NCBI RefSeq assembly: GCF_000014445.1
Contig: NC_008531.1
Span: forward strand, 1,974,397 to 2,038,396
From: Leuconostoc mesenteroides subsp. mesenteroides ATCC 8293
GTDB lineage: Bacteria > Bacillota > Bacilli > Lactobacillales > Lactobacillaceae
Length of the DNA: 64,000 nucleotides
Direction of reading: 5' to 3'
Shown here: in pieces, positions 44,465 to 52,640 of the stretch
Layout of the letters: every line of letters begins with the position of its first letter
Numbering within the stretch: position 1 is the first letter of the stretch
Translations under genes and position numbers: made by a program
The notes under the pieces: generated by a model
Database searches by the model: none
What the model was told of the DNA's origin: nothing
The model's input: only the letters and a program-made list of their open reading frames with translations

Positions 44465-45497
44465 CAACAACCTCTCCGTTTGTCAACTTTGCATCCGGAT
44501 TAGTAACCAATTCTTCCCCTTTACTAATACCAGAGTTAACAATGTACGTATCTCCATTTTGCGTTAAGTCAGCTTGAGCTCGACTAGCCTTACCATCAAT
44601 AACTTTGTAAACACTACCTTTATATACCGCTGATTTTGGAATTTTCAACTCTGACTGCGGCACCTTTACTTTAACGCTTTGTCCGTACAAAAAGTCGTTA
44701 TTAACACTGGCAGAGAAAGGATAATACGTTGTTCCTTTGCCCTGATTAGATGGAATTTGTTCAATTTTTGTAATCTTAGTACTTTGTTTTGGCGAGCCAT
44801 CAATACCGCTCACTGTGACAATATCTCCAGCGTGTACCTTACTGTAATCATATTCTGACACATTAGCTTGCAAAACTTTTTGACTTGAATTCATTGTAAT
44901 GGCTGGTATACCATCTTTTGTATCGTTACTAACTGAAACAACCCCGTCAAAAGGTGCCTTTAAAGATACAGTTAATTTACCTTGTAATTCTGCTAGCTTA
45001 TTTTGGGCATCTTGCAAATCACCATTTGCATCAGTTAATGCTTGTTGCGCTTGTGTAACAGTGTCCTTTAGCGAAATTTTAGTATCCGCATCTGCTTGAT
45101 TGTAACTTTGTTGCGCATTTTTCAGAGTAGCTGATGCGCTGCTAACTGCGCGATTGGCTTTATTTACAATGTCCTGTTGTGAACTAATAGACTCTTGCAC
45201 GTCTGTAGCAGTTACGGTAAGTAAAATATCACCATTTTTAACAGACTGCCCGTCTTTCACATTAATTTGTTGCAATTTCCCAGTTGGTGAGTTTAAAGAT
45301 TGTGTTTTTTCAGCAACCACTTTTCCTGACATTGTAAGTGGTAAGGCGCCGGTTACTTTATACACTTGATACTTGTTTTTAGCAGTTGATGTGGGCTTTA
45401 CCAGTTTATGATAAGCTTGCACGCCAGTGGCAGTTAAAATACCAAGTGCAGCAATACTTCCAACAACAGTTACTATAATTTTTGTCTTGCGTTTCAT
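44457..45497 (-). CDS. HlyD/MacA-like membrane fusion protein
   Basis: A 346-residue adaptor of the efflux system. An N-terminal membrane segment (about 7-26) is followed by a lipoyl-like half-motif (GKLQQINVKDGQSVKNGDIL), a coiled coil (about 125-175, ANRAVSSASATLKNAQQSYN) and the second half VSLKAPFDGVVSVS. It is the first gene of the three-gene ABC operon, with GGGGAAG before the ATG. It links the ABC permease to the cell wall side in Gram-positives. Confidence 0.9.
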   Translation of the reverse strand: MKRKTKIIVTVVGSIAALGILTATGVQAYHKLVKPTSTAKNKYQVYKVTGALPLTMSGKVVAEKTQSLNSPTGKLQQINVKDGQSVKNGDILLTVTATDVQESISSQQDIVNKANRAVSSASATLKNAQQSYNQADADTKISLKDTVTQAQQALTDANGDLQDAQNKLAELQGKLTVSLKAPFDGVVSVSNDTKDGIPAITMNSSQKVLQANVSEYDYSKVHAGDIVTVSGIDGSPKQSTKITKIEQIPSNQGKGTTYYPFSASVNNDFLYGQSVKVKVPQSELKIPKSAVYKGSVYKVIDGKASRAQADLTQNGDTYIVNSGISKGEELVTNPDAKLTNGEVVDD

Positions 45498-45563
45498 ATA
45501 CTTCCCCTACATAACATGTTAATGATTATTCAAAACTCTTTACATCTCGTTAACTACAAAAAG

Positions 45564-46052
45564 TTAAAACGCAAAGGCCATCCCAGTGCCTAGAGCTACT
45601 GAAATCACAATAAAAATAATCTGTGTACGTTTTGTAATCGTACCATCCTGACGCAAAATTAATGTATATAAGAATGTCGCAACAAGATCACCAATAATGC
45701 TTGCTACTTTATTATCATTCTTATATAGATTCAAAACAGTTATTAGAAACAGATTAATGATTCCAACAGGTAACGTACTTACTACTGTGGCGTACCATGA
45801 ATTCATGAATGATACGGATTGCTTTGCCTCTTGACCAAGTTGCGAAAGAAAAATAAATAATTTGCTGAATAACGCACTAAATATAACGTATGCTGTTGCT
45901 CCAACAGCTATACTAATCATTACATACAAGTTTTGAGTACTAGATTCAGTACCACTTACGTCTTTTATAGCGATCAAACTACTAACCATCGTTATTCCGA
46001 TTAGAACCAAAGTACCAACGATTGTTAACACAATCTTAACTGTTTTTGTCAT
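45564..46052 (-). CDS. Hypothetical four-helix membrane protein
   Basis: A 162-residue integral membrane protein with about four hydrophobic helices (7-27, 45-68, 92-112, 140-160). I do not recognise a family. It lies just upstream of the ABC efflux operon on the same strand (66-base gap), so it may be co-expressed. No function assigned. Confidence 0.65.
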   Translation of the reverse strand: MTKTVKIVLTIVGTLVLIGITMVSSLIAIKDVSGTESSTQNLYVMISIAVGATAYVIFSALFSKLFIFLSQLGQEAKQSVSFMNSWYATVVSTLPVGIINLFLITVLNLYKNDNKVASIIGDLVATFLYTLILRQDGTITKRTQIIFIVISVALGTGMAFAF

Positions 46053-46480
46053 ATTTCTCCCTGTTGATTACCAAGACTACAAGACTACAAGATTCATCAT
46101 GCTTGCACCTAATAATAGTTCAAACTGTAACAATACTTGAAGTAAAATAGATGAGTTTTGAAAATATCCCCACAGACTTTCAAAAAATCATCTATTTTTT
46201 AAATACAAGTATAAGTGAACTATTCAGATAATCTCTTTTCTCCTTTATTTGTATCAGGCCTATACTATTTAGCCGATAGTTATTATTATATCAAAATCAA
46301 TACGACCAAAATTCATCAAAAGTTACGTCATATCGTATTTTTTGCGATAAATATTTTATTGACTTTTGTTGTAAAATCTGATAATAATTGTTTTAATTAA
46401 ACAAACGACAAATAAATGTCATTTTTTACCCATGTTTTTCGGACTTTATTATTAATTTATAAAAAAGTAGTGGTATTTTC
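46053..46480. other. 428-base spacer with a long hairpin and short direct repeats
   Basis: No credible gene. It holds a direct repeat of AAGACTAC (46073-46088) and a long inverted repeat: AAAATAGATGA (46144-46154) and TTTTGAAA (46156-46163) pair with TTTCAAAA (46178-46185) and TCATCTATTTT (46188-46198), followed by T and A runs. It may be a terminator of an unseen plus-strand RNA or the trace of a small repeat element. Confidence 0.4.
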
Positions 46481-47248
46481 ATGTATGAAATTAATAAAAT
46501 AATTAAAAAAATTAGAGATGACAACAAACTCACGCAAACAGAGTTTGCTGCTTTTTTGTCTGTATCTCACCAAACTGTTTCAAGTTGGGAACGTGCGAGA
46601 ACCCGGCCCACACTTGTGATGTTGAAAAAAATATCCCAATCATTTAATATACCACTTTCAAAATTACTACCCGTCGATAAGGTGCCAAAGAAAAGTAAAC
46701 GTGATCTGGATAAAGAAAAATTAGCCCATGCATTCTTATGCTTATTATCTCGCTCTGATATGCGAAACGTCACTATGCAAGATATTATTCTTGAGTCCGG
46801 CCTAAGTCCACATTATGTCTCATCGCTTTTTTCAACACCTTTGGATATATTAACTTTTATTGCGATGAAAATCGAACAGGAAATATCGATTGCGCTGGAA
46901 CATACAACAGCAACTGACCCTTTTATCATACTTGCTGATGCTATATTGCCTATTTTATATCAGCATTGTCACGTTCTAAAAATACTCTATTCGAAAAATT
47001 ATGCAAATGGCGAATGGCTGCATTTTTTAGAGCAGAGATACATTAAATGGGTGACTCCGTTTTTTAATAATTATTGTGTTGAAAACGCCCCAGTTAGTCG
47101 ATCATTTGCTATTGAACTCAGCGTGAAAATGACACTCTCAATTATTTCAACTTGGCTAACTCAACCTATCCCCGAAACACCAGAAACTTTTCGAGTTCAT
47201 TTCTTACAATTAACCAAGATGTCTATCACTGACATAGCCACGTTATAA
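46481..47248 (+). CDS. XRE-TetR fusion-type transcriptional regulator
   Basis: A 255-residue protein with two DNA-binding segments. Residues 5-60 are an XRE helix-turn-helix (TQTEFAAFLSVSHQTVSSWE, then TRPTLVMLKKISQSFNIPLS). After a Lys-rich linker (residues 67-79) comes a TetR-like domain: VTMQDIILESGLSPHYVSSL in the helix-turn-helix position and a helical C-terminal ligand domain with WLHFLEQRYIKWVTPFFNN. It is divergent from the MacAB-like efflux genes and their membrane partner, so it may control them. The ribosome site is weak. Confidence 0.75.
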   Translation: MYEINKIIKKIRDDNKLTQTEFAAFLSVSHQTVSSWERARTRPTLVMLKKISQSFNIPLSKLLPVDKVPKKSKRDLDKEKLAHAFLCLLSRSDMRNVTMQDIILESGLSPHYVSSLFSTPLDILTFIAMKIEQEISIALEHTTATDPFIILADAILPILYQHCHVLKILYSKNYANGEWLHFLEQRYIKWVTPFFNNYCVENAPVSRSFAIELSVKMTLSIISTWLTQPIPETPETFRVHFLQLTKMSITDIATL

Positions 47249-47255
47249 TTTTTAA

Positions 47256-47293
47256 ATAAAAACACCGTATTTTACTAATACGGTGTTTTTATT
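47256..47293 (+). terminator. Terminator of the XRE-TetR gene
   Basis: AAAAACACCGTATT pairs perfectly with AATACGGTGTTTTT around 5 bases. Confidence 0.85.
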
Positions 47294-47468
47294 CAATAAT
47301 TATGCACACAGTATAATTATTGGTTTTGATTAATTTCATATTGTGATTTTGTTAACTTTTATATAAACTGAGCTATCTCGCTATCTATGAATAAAAATAC
47401 AAGCACCATGTATTATACCTGCTTTCATCATTAATAATGGCACTTAAATTATAAAACTAAGAATAGTG

Positions 47469-47497
47469 TTGCTTTTTTATGTTGTTTGTTTTATACT
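47469..47497 (+). promoter_or_regulatory. Promoter of the Ile-leader unit
   Basis: TTGCTT (47469-47474), 17-base spacer, TATACT (47492-47497). The expected start lies at about 47504, right at the leader peptide ATG (47505), so the peptide message would have almost no 5' leader. Confidence 0.65.
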
Positions 47498-47504
47498 TAG
47501 AAAC

Positions 47505-47567
47505 ATGAACAAGCAAATGAACTCACAAGTAAACAATACAATTATCAACGCAATTATTATTATTTAA
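47505..47567 (+). CDS. Isoleucine-rich leader peptide (20 aa)
   Basis: MNKQMNSQVNNTIINAIIII, then TAA. Six Ile codons fall in the last eight, four of them consecutive ATT. There is no ribosome site, but the -10 box ends 7 bases before the ATG, so a leaderless message is likely. It precedes a hairpin and a strong terminator and then the gene at 47708. Control by isoleucine supply is inferred. Confidence 0.7.
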   Translation: MNKQMNSQVNNTIINAIIII

Positions 47568-47586
47568 TAGTTGGGTTGTTATTTAA

Positions 47587-47676
47587 CGTAACGACTCGTA
47601 ATATCTGGTCGTTACGGTTATAAAGGAGTTTAAAATCCCATTTAATAACTGTAATAGTTATTAAATGGGATTTTTT
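47587..47676 (+). promoter_or_regulatory. Attenuator hairpins before the hydratase-family gene
   Basis: First hairpin CGTAACGAC (47587-47595) with GTCGTTACG (47608-47616). Then a 19-pair perfect terminator AAAATCCCATTTAATAACT (47632-47650) with AGTTATTAAATGGGATTTT (47656-47674), followed by T. It stands between the Ile leader peptide and the gene, so it must be read through for expression. The alternative pairing partner is not obvious to me. Confidence 0.7.
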
Positions 47677-47707
47677 GTTTGAAATAACAATAAAAGAGGA
47701 AAATATC

Positions 47708-48496
47708 ATGACAACATCAACAACACACACCGTACAAGAATTAACTACTAAACTCTTCCAAGCATTTGATACCAACACGCCACTTGACCGAGACGAATAT
47801 GTCGGCGTCGTTGATAATTTCGAAAATGCCTATAAAGTCCAAGATGCCGTTCTTACTCAAAAGAATGATCCAGTTGCTGGTTACAAGGTTTCCTTAACGT
47901 CTCAGGAAACACAAGATTTATTTAACTCTGATTCACCACTATATGGTGCCCAATTAGCTAATCGATTTGTCCAATCTGGTTTCAATTTAGATTTAACAGC
48001 ATACAATGAACCGCTAGTTGAGGTGGAATTAATGTTTACTGCAAAGAAGGACCTAACCCCATCAATGAGCGAAGTAGAACTACTCCAAAATACAACTGTT
48101 GCACCAACTTTAGAATTACCAGATGCCCGTTTCAAAAATTGGTTCCCAAAGCTCGACAAGTATCTCGTTTTGTGCGATGCGGCCGTAGGGGGTGCCGTCG
48201 TTTATGGTAATCAACGTGATGGCGCTGACTTAGATTTAGCTACTTTAGCTCGTGTTTCAGCTGTTCTGTCGCACAATGATCAAGAAGTTGCCAATGGCGT
48301 TGGCAGTGAAGTCCTTGGCAACCCAGTTACATCACTAAAATGGCTTGTTGAAAAACTATTTTCACAAGGCAAAGATTTTCCAGCAGGAACGCATGCTTCG
48401 ACAGGAACATTTCTACTCCCCTTGTCACTTACAGCCGGCACTTGGAAAGCGCAATTTACTGAAGGCTTTGGTTCTGTTTCGGTTCATGTGAAATAA
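47708..48496 (+). CDS. 2-Oxopent-4-enoate hydratase/FAH-superfamily protein
   Basis: A 262-residue protein of the MhpD/fumarylacetoacetate-hydrolase superfamily, which hydrates or decarboxylates 2-oxo acids with a divalent metal. Family features: DPVAGYKVSLTSQET (about 58-72, the conserved Lys), EPLVEVELMFTAKKDL (about 102-117, Glu metal ligands), CDAAVGGAVVYG and LLPLSLTAGTWKAQF near the end. ATG 47708 has AGAGG before it; the open frame begins earlier inside the terminator. The Ile-leader control suggests a role in branched-chain or threonine-derived 2-oxo acid metabolism, which is speculative. Confidence 0.75.
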   Translation: MTTSTTHTVQELTTKLFQAFDTNTPLDRDEYVGVVDNFENAYKVQDAVLTQKNDPVAGYKVSLTSQETQDLFNSDSPLYGAQLANRFVQSGFNLDLTAYNEPLVEVELMFTAKKDLTPSMSEVELLQNTTVAPTLELPDARFKNWFPKLDKYLVLCDAAVGGAVVYGNQRDGADLDLATLARVSAVLSHNDQEVANGVGSEVLGNPVTSLKWLVEKLFSQGKDFPAGTHASTGTFLLPLSLTAGTWKAQFTEGFGSVSVHVK

Positions 48497-48500
48497 TAAT

Positions 48501-48528
48501 AAAAAGTGTTCCACGTGGAACACTTTTA
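48501..48528 (+). terminator. Palindromic terminator that contains a parS site
   Basis: AAAAGTGTTCCACGTGGAACACTTTT is a perfect palindrome just after the stop of the hydratase-family gene, able to fold as a hairpin ending in T. Confidence 0.6.
48507..48522. other. parS chromosome-segregation site
   Basis: TGTTCCACGTGGAACA is a perfect 16-base palindrome identical to a known parS form bound by ParB/Spo0J. It lies about 15 kb from the origin, in the expected zone. Confidence 0.75.
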
Positions 48529-48533
48529 TAATA

Positions 48534-48601
48534 GGCTTGTAGCTCAATGGCAGAGCGTTGCGCTGATAACGCAGAGATAGAGGATCATTACCTTTCAGGC
48601 C
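48534..48601 (+). tRNA. Degenerate tRNA-Ile (GAT)-like sequence, probably a pseudo-tRNA
   Basis: A cloverleaf can be drawn: acceptor GGCTTG/CAGGCC (6 pairs), D-arm GCTC-AATGGCA-GAGC, anticodon arm TTGCG-CTGATAA-CGCAG with anticodon GAT (Ile), and a T-arm AGAGG-ATCATTA-CCTTT. The T-loop lacks the conserved T54 and A58, the acceptor is one pair short and no CCA is encoded. The anticodon arm looks like a genuine tRNA-Ile. Likely a decayed copy or a tRNA-like RNA, not a working tRNA. Confidence 0.5.
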
Positions 48602-48615
48602 GATATATACTAAAT

Positions 48616-49608
48616 TTAAAATAGAATTTTTATTAAAATAATAGCAAGTATGACCTGTACTGCTCCAGTCACAAGGCCAAAGCTAAGAAACTTTCCCCCA
48701 GACTTTCTGATTGTGTCCAGCTTAAGATTCAATCCGATTCCCGCTAAGTTCACGACGCCGAAAAAACCAGAAATCTGTTTGGCTCCACTTGTTATTAAGT
48801 TGGGTAATGGAATAAAACTATTAACTAATAGTAAAACTACGAATGCCATGATGAACCAAGGAATTTTGACACCTTTACTATTAATATTTGTTGCTGAATC
48901 GTCTTTTTTTTGTGCCATTTTAGCAAAAACTAACACAACAACTGTCAACATGATGACACGTAGCATTTTAAACAGGGTCGCATACGTGACAACAGTAGGA
49001 TTAATCAATGATGCTGTTCCAACGACTTGCCCAACTGACTGAACCACACCACCAACTAGTGCACCCAACAGTAAGTTATGGTCTCCTAACACGTGTGGCC
49101 CAAGAATCGGCAATATCAGTAACAACACAACACCAGTCAAACTAACAGTCGCAACACTTGTTCGTCGTTGATCATCAGTGGCCCCTATCGCTGGTGCTAC
49201 TGATGCAATAGCACTTGATCCACAAACAGCATTACCTGCGCCCATTAACATGGAGGATTTGTCAGAAACTTTGAAAACACGACCACCCATCCAAAGAACA
49301 ACCAAAATAGTTAATGTCATCTGTATCAAAATGAATGCCAAGCCATTAATACCAAGATTTTCAATGGTCCGGAGTGTAACGGTAAGCCCCATCAACGCAA
49401 TACCAATTTCGATGGGAAATTTTTCTGCCCATTTCATCCCCGGTGCGAAAGATGGCTGATTCAAAACAGTATTACCTAATAAAATACCTAATAACATTGC
49501 GATTGCTTCCGCGCCTAAAAACGGCAGCCACGTAGCTAATACTTTAGCAACTGCAGACAATATTAAAGTAATGATAATACCAGAAATCATAGTCTTTTTA
49601 ATTTTCAT
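48616..49608 (-). CDS. YeiH-family putative sulfate exporter (UPF0324)
   Basis: A 330-residue membrane protein with about ten helices. Family features include WLPFLGAEAIAMLLGILLGN (about 27-46), LMGAGNAVCGSSAIASVAPA (about 122-141) and LVGGVVQSVGQVVGTASLIN (about 184-203). The family is predicted to export sulfate or related anions and is usually paired with a divergent LysR gene, as here (49748). GGGAG precedes the ATG. Confidence 0.85.
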   Translation of the reverse strand: MKIKKTMISGIIITLILSAVAKVLATWLPFLGAEAIAMLLGILLGNTVLNQPSFAPGMKWAEKFPIEIGIALMGLTVTLRTIENLGINGLAFILIQMTLTILVVLWMGGRVFKVSDKSSMLMGAGNAVCGSSAIASVAPAIGATDDQRRTSVATVSLTGVVLLLILPILGPHVLGDHNLLLGALVGGVVQSVGQVVGTASLINPTVVTYATLFKMLRVIMLTVVVLVFAKMAQKKDDSATNINSKGVKIPWFIMAFVVLLLVNSFIPLPNLITSGAKQISGFFGVVNLAGIGLNLKLDTIRKSGGKFLSFGLVTGAVQVILAIILIKILF

Positions 49609-49747
49609 GTCAATTCTCCCACACGTTTAACAGCACCAATGGGCTGCTAAATTCTAATTTCGATAGTTATTATGTTACCCCCACCTTTGCTATTTGTAAA
49701 ATAAATATTTATAATATATTCAATTAAGTATTTTAATAGGAAGTCAT

Positions 49748-50575
49748 ATGTTTAAACGAATCCAATCCTTTATCGCAGTTTATGAAACACGTTCTTTTTC
49801 AAAGGCGGCTGAACAATTATTTATTTCTCAACCTACAGTCAGTGTGCATATTAAACAGTTAGAGTTGCAATTAAACACTACGTTATTTGAACGAAACGGG
49901 CGTACTGAATTAGTACCTACTACAAATGCCAGAAAATTTTACCAACATGCTCTACATCTACTGGATGACTGGCAAAATGCAACAGACAGCTTAGATTTAG
50001 CTGAAGAACGGCCACGTACTACAGTGAGAATAGGTGCATCGCAGACCTCAGCAACCGTTCTACTGCCCAAGATTTTTGCACAAATAAAAAAAGATGAATT
50101 TAACACCATTGATTTCAAAATTGAAATGCATAATTCTGAAGAAATCCTGGCTGGTGTTTTAAATCATCAATTTGATTTTGGCATAATTGAAAAACCGATC
50201 ACACATGATTTTATTACTCGTGATGCGATAGCCGGTGATCAACTTGTTTTGGCTGGTAATCTGGACAGCACTGTTTGGTTGGTTCGGGAAAAAGGTTCTG
50301 GGGTGTATCATTACACACAACAATACTTTAAACAGCATAACATTGTACCAGATCATTTCTTAACTATTGCAAATAATGATATTATTGTAAAAATGCTGGC
50401 ACAAAATGTTGGTAAATCTATTGTTAGTATTCAAGCTTTACCAGAATCTGTTCCTTATAAGAAACTGGATGACGCGTTTAACCGTCAATTTTATATTATT
50501 CACCATGAACATAGTAATCAGAGTGCTATCAAAAATGAGATCGCACGCTTTATTCAGATTGCCAAAAATTTATAA
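49748..50575 (+). CDS. LysR-family transcriptional regulator
   Basis: A 275-residue LysR protein. The N-terminal helix-turn-helix reads [20 protein letters not shown] (17-36), followed by the linker helix and a co-inducer domain (about 92-275). It is a little shorter than the usual 290-300 residues. Divergent from the YeiH-like exporter, which it likely controls. Its stop overlaps the end of the convergent xpt gene by 6 bases. Co-inducer unknown, possibly a sulfur compound. Confidence 0.9.
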   Translation: MFKRIQSFIAVYETRSFSKAAEQLFISQPTVSVHIKQLELQLNTTLFERNGRTELVPTTNARKFYQHALHLLDDWQNATDSLDLAEERPRTTVRIGASQTSATVLLPKIFAQIKKDEFNTIDFKIEMHNSEEILAGVLNHQFDFGIIEKPITHDFITRDAIAGDQLVLAGNLDSTVWLVREKGSGVYHYTQQYFKQHNIVPDHFLTIANNDIIVKMLAQNVGKSIVSIQALPESVPYKKLDDAFNRQFYIIHHEHSNQSAIKNEIARFIQIAKNL

Positions 50576-51142
50576 GAAAATAACTTCATCGTTTTCAAAA
50601 CCTTTAATTCTTGCCAAACTTTCAACACGTACCCCGCGCTCATCTAGAATTTGACGGCCTTTTTGAAAAGTCTTTTCTATGACAACCCCAACCCCAACAA
50701 CATTAGCATTTGCATCGTTGGCGATCTTAAGCAGCCCCTCGACAGCCTGTCCATTAGCTAAGAAATCATCGATTATTAAGATATTTTCAGCGGCACTTAG
50801 GAAGCGATGATCAATCATAATATGATTCGTCGTTTGCTTTGTAAATGAATACACATCTGCAGTCCAAACATTCTCTGGCAATGTTAAAGATTTATTTTTT
50901 CGTGCGAATACAACTGGCACATGAAGTGCCAAACCTGCAAAAACTGCCGGAGCTATTCCAGATGATTCAACCGTTACGATCTTATCAATTTTCTCATCAG
51001 AAAATATTGTTGCAAATTCTTCACCCATGGCTTGCATAAGTTCTGGGTCAACTTGATGATTTAAAAAAGAGTCCACTTTTAACACATCTTTACCCAAAAC
51101 ACGACCATCTTTTTTAATTCTTTGCTCTAATATTTTCATCAT
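50570..51142 (-). CDS. xpt: Xanthine phosphoribosyltransferase
   Basis: A 190-residue enzyme of purine salvage that makes XMP from xanthine and PRPP. The start region [20 protein letters not shown] and the PRPP loop [20 protein letters not shown] (about 117-136) match the Xpt family. AAGGA stands before ATG ATG, either of which may start. No purine riboswitch was seen in the 116-base upstream gap. Confidence 0.95.
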   Translation of the reverse strand: MMKILEQRIKKDGRVLGKDVLKVDSFLNHQVDPELMQAMGEEFATIFSDEKIDKIVTVESSGIAPAVFAGLALHVPVVFARKNKSLTLPENVWTADVYSFTKQTTNHIMIDHRFLSAAENILIIDDFLANGQAVEGLLKIANDANANVVGVGVVIEKTFQKGRQILDERGVRVESLARIKGFENDEVIFL

Positions 51143-51258
51143 TCATTTCCTTTTTCATTTACTGCCACTATTGACAACCACTACCTTTTTAATTTGAGAC
51201 GTTTTTAGAAAAAAATGGCGACAAACTATCGTAATCAATACAAAATTTGAAATAATCA

Positions 51259-52182
51259 CTATTTTCGAAAAAAACCAGAAATCATCATCAAAATGCTAAC
51301 CAACGCCATTAATATAAGGGTAATAACAATCGTTACCCACCAACCACTTTGTGCATCAGCAAACGGCAACCACTTCACATTTTCACCATAAAACCCACTT
51401 ACAATAGTTGGGACTGTCAAAACAATTGAGTAAACAGTTAATACCTTCATCGTCCAATTCAAATCACGATTACTGAGATTGCCCATCGCGTCACTAACTG
51501 AATTAATCACTTCTAGTGCCAAGTTAGCCATTCGCTTAGCTTGTTCAACTTCAACTCTTACATCATCAATATGTTCTAGTTCAAACTCTTTCAATAATGT
51601 TTTAAAATCTGTTCGAAAGCTATCTAGCATCACATGATTATTGGCCAGTGAATTTTGAATATAAATCATTTGTGTTTTTAAATATAATAACTCATTCATT
51701 TGGTGTGTCGTTTGTTTTTGTTGACCAAATTGTGCCTGAATGACACGCCGTTTTTTATTAATTTCTGTTATTTCGTCAACATACTTTATCATTAAAGAAT
51801 ATAATCCTGTCATGATAAAATCAAATGCACTAATTTCGTCCTCTTGCGCTCGTATTTGTTGATTTTGCGGATCTAATATAATCGGTTTGATGTAATCTGT
51901 AGGCTCATGCGTAAATGTATAGACATCATTATGAGCAAATAAAATACCAATTGGCCTCGTCTCTACATTGTTGTCTTGATGTACAATCACGTCAATAACC
52001 ATCAAAGTTTCGTCCGCATGCCGATCATATTCCATGCGCACACTCTCATTATGATCAACAGCATATCCTATCATTTCATTGGTTAAGTGGTGCTCTTTGA
52101 CTAAGCTTTCATGTTCTTCAACTGTCAAATTTGAAACGTGATACCATGTAAAGTTTTTTACGTTCTTAACTATCTCAATCAT
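51259..52182 (-). CDS. CorA-family divalent cation transporter, atypical pore motif
   Basis: A 307-residue CorA-like protein: a large acidic cytoplasmic N-domain and coiled region (to about 245), then two membrane helices (about 245-265 and 280-303). The pore loop, normally YGMN, reads YGEN (265-268, in SGFYGENVKWLPFA). The Met-to-Glu change may alter ion selectivity or transport direction. It starts 4 bases inside the end of the upstream acetyltransferase gene. Confidence 0.85.
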   Translation of the reverse strand: MIEIVKNVKNFTWYHVSNLTVEEHESLVKEHHLTNEMIGYAVDHNESVRMEYDRHADETLMVIDVIVHQDNNVETRPIGILFAHNDVYTFTHEPTDYIKPIILDPQNQQIRAQEDEISAFDFIMTGLYSLMIKYVDEITEINKKRRVIQAQFGQQKQTTHQMNELLYLKTQMIYIQNSLANNHVMLDSFRTDFKTLLKEFELEHIDDVRVEVEQAKRMANLALEVINSVSDAMGNLSNRDLNWTMKVLTVYSIVLTVPTIVSGFYGENVKWLPFADAQSGWWVTIVITLILMALVSILMMISGFFRK

Positions 52183-52640
52183 TTTCTGCCATCCCTATAA
52201 GTCAGATTTTGTGGCTTTGCAAACACTGATTTTCCAGCAGCTAAAAACCCTTCTCGTTCGTAAAAACGTTGCGCAGCAACATTAGCTGTAACCACTTTTA
52301 ATTCTAACGCTTGCGTTGCTTGATTGCGTGCCCAATCAAGTAATTTTGCACCAATGCCACAACCATTCCAGCCTTCTTTAATAAATAGCAGATGTAAAAA
52401 ACTGTCACGCTCTGATAAGGATGCAAATCCTACAATTTCTTGATTAATAATAGCGACCTCGACCACCTCACCATGAGAAACTCTAGCAAAATCCTCTAAT
52501 TTAGGATGTTTAACCCAAGAAAAATTATGTTGTCGAGCACCTAAATAAATACGCGCAAGTGCCTCTGAATCGTCAGGTTGCATTGCGCGTAGTACTAGAT
52601 TTTTCGTTGATTTAGTTTGCAAAAAATTTTTTTGACTGGT
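52179..52640 (-). CDS. GNAT-family N-acetyltransferase
   Basis: A 153-residue acetyltransferase. LRAMQPDDSEALARIYLGAR begins the fold and GWNGCGIGAKLLDWARNQA (about 97-115) is the acetyl-CoA loop; VTANVAAQRFYEREGFLA near the end is typical. The frame is open far upstream into lepB, but ATG 52640 (or 52646) follows GAGA and gives a normal N-terminus, overlapping lepB by 29 bases. The acceptor is unknown. Confidence 0.85.
   Translation of the reverse strand, partial: TSQKNFLQTKSTKNLVLRAMQPDDSEALARIYLGARQHNFSWVKHPKLEDFARVSHGEVVEVAIINQEIVGFASLSERDSFLHLLFIKEGWNGCGIGAKLLDWARNQATQALELKVVTANVAAQRFYEREGFLAAGKSVFAKPQNLTYRDGRK

Noticed and set aside
46215..46400. Plus-strand 61-residue frame in the 46-kb spacer
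   Set aside because: No ribosome site and biased composition from AT-rich sequence; just follows the long hairpin.
48534..48601. A functional tRNA-Ile gene
   Set aside because: T54 and A58 are missing, the acceptor is short and CCA is not encoded, so it was kept only as a pseudo-tRNA.
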